From: an uncultured Bacilli bacterium
GTDB lineage: Bacteria > Bacillota_I > Bacilli_A > RF39 > UBA660
Direction of reading: 5' to 3'
Length of the DNA stretch: 5,622 bases
Assembly (NCBI GenBank): GCA_947624095.1
Contig: CANQIR010000066.1
Coordinates: 1-5,622, forward strand
The position numbers were made by a program, and so were the translations under genes. The notes below the pieces were generated by a model. The model saw only the letters and a program-made list of their open reading frames with translations. It did no database searches and was not told the origin of the DNA. Positions 5,413 through 5,622 of this stretch are shown here, in pieces; the first letter of the stretch is position 1, and the number at the start of each line of letters is the position of its first letter.

Positions 5413-5436
5413 AAAAAAAGTTCCCAAAGGAACTTT
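5413..5436 (-). terminator. Intrinsic terminator of tuf
   Basis: On the minus strand AAAGTTCC (5429-5436) pairs perfectly with GGAACTTT (5417-5424) across the loop TTTG, and the T-run extends over 5413-5419. It lies nine bases after the tuf stop codon and is the strongest terminator in the window. The following ATGG joins directly to the HAD -10 box. Confidence 0.93.
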
Positions 5437-5445
5437 CAAATTTTA

Positions 5446-5622
5446 CTATTCAACAATTTCTGAAACTACACCAGCACCAACAGTACGTCCGCCTTCACGA
5501 ATAGAGAATTTAGTACCATTTTCAAGTGCAACTGGAGCGATAAGTTCAACAGTCATATCTACGTTATCACCTGGCATAACCATTTCAACGCCATCAGGTA
5601 ATTTAATTTCCCCAGTAACGTC
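5446..5622 (-). CDS. tuf: Elongation factor Tu, C-terminal 58 residues (5' end outside the window)
   Basis: Translation on the minus strand from the window edge gives the end of EF-Tu domain III. It includes [11 protein letters not shown], the strand leading to [16 protein letters not shown], and the C-terminus SEIVE. The GTPase EF-Tu carries aminoacyl-tRNA to the ribosome; the segment seen belongs to the beta-barrel that contacts tRNA and EF-Ts. The IREGGRTVG motif is essentially invariant across bacteria, so the call is secure. The gene stops with TAG followed immediately by an in-frame TAA, a double stop, and then the terminator. Codons such as CGT, GGT and GCT for Arg, Gly and Ala reflect high expression, unlike the AGA-rich neighbours. 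The rest of the gene lies to the right of the window. Confidence 0.98.
   Translation of the reverse strand, partial: DVTGEIKLPDGVEMVMPGDNVDMTVELIAPVALENGTKFSIREGGRTVGAGVVSEIVE

Noticed and set aside
1..5622. Alternative genetic code (TGA as Trp) of Mollicutes type
   Set aside because: All seven visible stops are TAA or TAG, but Trp codons are TGG and no frame needs TGA read as sense, so the standard code explains everything.

Overview
The window is strongly AT-rich, gene-dense DNA from a low-GC Gram-positive bacterium. All protein-coding frames use the standard code: Trp is TGG, and no TGA is read through. The combination of a Bacillus-like EF-Tu C-terminus, AGGTGA-type ribosome binding sites, a FemAB-type peptidoglycan branching enzyme and a lipobox lipoprotein with a penicillin-recognising fold points to a walled Firmicute. 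A Bacilli/Erysipelotrichales or RF39-like uncultivated lineage fits best. That placement is inferred from gene content and composition, not from a marker phylogeny.

Layout, right to left along the minus strand, on which most genes lie: the 3' end of tuf (5446-5622) with a strong terminator; a HAD-family hydrolase (4742-5386) with its own extended -10 promoter; and a lipoprotein serine hydrolase of the class A beta-lactamase/DD-peptidase fold (3894-4688), preceded by a 40-nt hairpin that buries its ribosome binding site. Convergent to the lipoprotein gene, on the plus strand, is a FemAB-type aminoacyltransferase (2649-3884). Divergent from FemAB is a short serine-acetyltransferase-like left-handed beta-helix enzyme (1990-2562). 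Next come a DUF308/HdeD-like six-TM membrane protein (1366-1926) and a compact enolase (50-1279). The first two codons of one further minus-strand gene lie at the left edge.

Most genes look like single transcription units rather than one operon. Promoters with good -10 boxes precede eno, DUF308, the acetyltransferase, FemAB, HAD and the left-edge gene. Intrinsic terminators follow tuf, DUF308 and eno, and a weaker shared one lies between FemAB and the lipoprotein gene. The 5' leaders are very short, about 9 to 22 nt. Terminators overlap stop codons or coding ends, and twice a terminator U-tract runs straight into the next promoter.

Functionally the set mixes housekeeping (EF-Tu, enolase) with cell-envelope functions (FemAB bridge synthesis, penicillin-fold lipoprotein, membrane protein). 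The signal most worth following is regulatory: the hairpin at 4697-4736, which can hide the lipoprotein ribosome binding site on one strand and acts as a good intrinsic terminator for antisense transcription on the other. I see no mobile element, CRISPR array, tRNA or rRNA, and no gene-free stretch over 300 bases.
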